DNA of 64,000 nucleotides. Source: Promethearchaeota archaeon (GTDB lineage Archaea > Asgardarchaeota > Lokiarchaeia > Sigyniarchaeales > SOKP01). The notes beneath the pieces are model-generated. The model saw nothing but the letters and a program-made list of their open reading frames with translations, had not been told where the DNA came from and ran no database searches. The first letter of the stretch is position 1; each line of letters begins with the position of its first letter. Made by a program: the position numbers and the translations under genes. The stretch covers positions 62,001 through 126,000 of the forward strand of contig JAEOSU010000032.1 in the NCBI GenBank assembly GCA_016840165.1. Direction: 5' to 3'. Positions 62,869 to 64,000 of the stretch are shown in pieces.

Positions 62869-64000
62869 TTATACTTGCTCCTCTGTTTTTTTAATTAAGT
62901 CGACCACCCTTGTCATATGAGTGTATCGATCGTAAACTTCTATAGGAATTCCAGTTTCTTCTCCTACTTTTTTCATAAGTTCTAAACCCTGTTTTTCATT
63001 AGGTCCTCCACGTCGTACAAAAATCTTTACGTTTGCCTTTTTTAATTTTTCAACTGAATTTCGAATAGCATTAACGATACCCGTAAAGGTTGCCTTCACA
63101 TCAGTAAAATTGGCAATCCCTCCACCAATTATTAAATATTTGGGATGGCCTTTCGGATCAGGATGTTCTGTAATAAGATCAATTATAGTTTGAGCATAAA
63201 TCTCAGTGTGCTCCCTTGATGGATTACCTGAATACTCTCCATAATTCCCTAATTCTGATCCAAGTCCTAAATCAACTATAGTATCCGTGTAAATAACCGA
63301 AGCTCCACCTCCTGCAACCATTGTCCAGACTCTTCCTTCAGGATTTAATATCTTAAGTTTCAGCGATGCTCCCGTCTTCTCGTCAAGTTCACTGATTTTA
63401 GCTTCTTCTTTTGACATTACTTGACCAAATCCAGCGGGGAACTCAATGGGGTTCTTTGGATTTCCCCATGTGTCTGGATGAAGAAATTGGGCAGTATCAT
63501 CTAATCTTGCTTTCACATCTAAAGGAACAATTCTCTTATCCTCTGTAATAGCAAAAGGATTAATTTCTAAAAATGCAAAATCTTGATCTTGATATACTTG
63601 AAATAATCCCTTAATAAATGGGATTAAAACCTCCTCATATTCACCCAAATCTGGAAGGTTACTTTTTAAATCGAAATTATTAATATCAACCCCTATAGGT
63701 ACGGGAATGTGATGCACCTTATCCCAATTCTCTTCAATAAAGATACCCCCTTCAAAACTAAAATGAATAATGTCGGATTCCCGATCGGATGTAATTGAGA
63801 CGTAATATTCCTTTTCATGAGGTATAAATGGCTCTACAAGTAATCTCTTCAATTCCCCACGAACACTACCAATCTCAAAAACTCTACCGAGATTGTTATG
63901 ACAAAAATTTTTCATATCATCAGAATCAGCATCAAGTAAGAGGAGGTTTGCCTTCCCTCGTTTCCCAAAGAGTTGATCTGGTTTAACAACAACTTTTTCA
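62869..64000 (-). CDS. aclB: ATP-citrate lyase small subunit (ATP-grasp/succinyl-CoA-synthetase-beta-like), partial at the right edge
   Basis: The frame continues past the first Met (63915) to the right end of the window as EKVVVKPDQLFGKRGKANL, the conserved N-terminal ATP-grasp part, so the gene starts beyond base 64000. It contains FLEINPFAITE, PLDVKARLDDTAQF and MVAGGGASVIYTDTIVDLG, characteristic of the ATP-binding subunit. It precedes aclA by about 10-20 bp on the same strand. At least 377 codons are present; the intact protein is expected to be a little longer. Confidence 0.92.
   Translation of the reverse strand, partial: EKVVVKPDQLFGKRGKANLLLLDADSDDMKNFCHNNLGRVFEIGSVRGELKRLLVEPFIPHEKEYYVSITSDRESDIIHFSFEGGIFIEENWDKVHHIPVPIGVDINNFDLKSNLPDLGEYEEVLIPFIKGLFQVYQDQDFAFLEINPFAITEDKRIVPLDVKARLDDTAQFLHPDTWGNPKNPIEFPAGFGQVMSKEEAKISELDEKTGASLKLKILNPEGRVWTMVAGGGASVIYTDTIVDLGLGSELGNYGEYSGNPSREHTEIYAQTIIDLITEHPDPKGHPKYLIIGGGIANFTDVKATFTGIVNAIRNSVEKLKKANVKIFVRRGGPNEKQGLELMKKVGEETGIPIEVYDRYTHMTRVVDLIKKTEEQV

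Noticed and set aside
1..64000. CRISPR arrays, tRNA/rRNA genes, intact insertion sequences, phage modules
   Set aside because: No regularly spaced repeats, cloverleaf-like segments, rRNA-like stretches or transposase motifs were seen; the only mobile-element trace is the recombinase relic near 15 kb.

Overview
The window reads as AT-rich archaeal DNA, most likely from an anaerobic Asgard archaeon of the Lokiarchaeia type. That placement is an inference. It rests on an archaeal gene repertoire (bacterio-opsin-activator HTH regulator, geranylgeranyl-reductase-family flavoprotein, COG2403 GTPase, RAM/GbsR-like regulators), tungsten-type aldehyde:ferredoxin oxidoreductases, corrinoid enzymes, two-subunit ATP-citrate lyase and a probable selenocysteine-decoded gene. 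Ribosome binding sites of the form GGTGA, about 5 nt before ATG/GTG/TTG, recur and decide several starts. No rRNA, tRNA, CRISPR array or intact transposon was seen.

Layout. 1-2.5 kb: a corrinoid protein and a uroporphyrinogen-decarboxylase-like methyltransferase fused to an SCP2-like domain. 2.6-11.1 kb: three short-chain dehydrogenases, small membrane proteins, an Fe-dependent alcohol dehydrogenase paired with an aldehyde ferredoxin oxidoreductase, and at 5077-5589 a peroxiredoxin-like gene with two in-frame TGA codons exactly where the redox cysteines belong (U-x-x-U), followed by a SECIS-like fold. 11.3-16.5 kb: a coiled-coil protein of unknown function, a class III aminotransferase, a cytochrome-b561-like membrane protein, and a frameshifted tyrosine recombinase relic abutting an acyltransferase. 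16.7-26.2 kb: a lysine fermentation locus (kce, methyltransferase, kdd, then kamA, kamB, kamD, kamE), interrupted by an opposite-strand DtxR-like regulator with two ZIP metal transporters. 26.2-30.8 kb: an ABC exporter, two HTH regulators, a stand-alone RAM domain and an EamA transporter with a fused RAM domain.

31-47.6 kb is an amino-acid catabolic region. An ornithine-type aminotransferase on the plus strand is followed by a long minus-strand run: COG2403 GTPase, AOR, a multi-cofactor flavoprotein, a DAO-type flavoprotein, a CDF-like membrane protein, ornithine carbamoyltransferase, aldehyde dehydrogenase, carbamate kinase and a secreted penicillin-acylase-family hydrolase. 47.9-58.8 kb holds mixed functions: an ATC-hydrolase-like protein, alpha/beta hydrolases (one apparently starting at a non-standard codon), a Bat-type regulator, methyltransferase, GGR-like flavoprotein and glycosyltransferase. 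58.8-64 kb: enoyl-CoA hydratase, isocitrate dehydrogenase and the two ATP-citrate lyase subunits, the last running off the window.

Together the genes suggest an amino-acid-fermenting, ferredoxin-based anaerobe that degrades lysine and probably ornithine/citrulline, oxidises aldehydes through tungsten enzymes, and handles citrate/acetyl-CoA through ATP-citrate lyase. The most notable items are the probable double-selenocysteine protein with its candidate SECIS, the transporter-RAM fusion, the methyltransferase-SCP2 fusion, and several perfect inverted repeats placed like operators.
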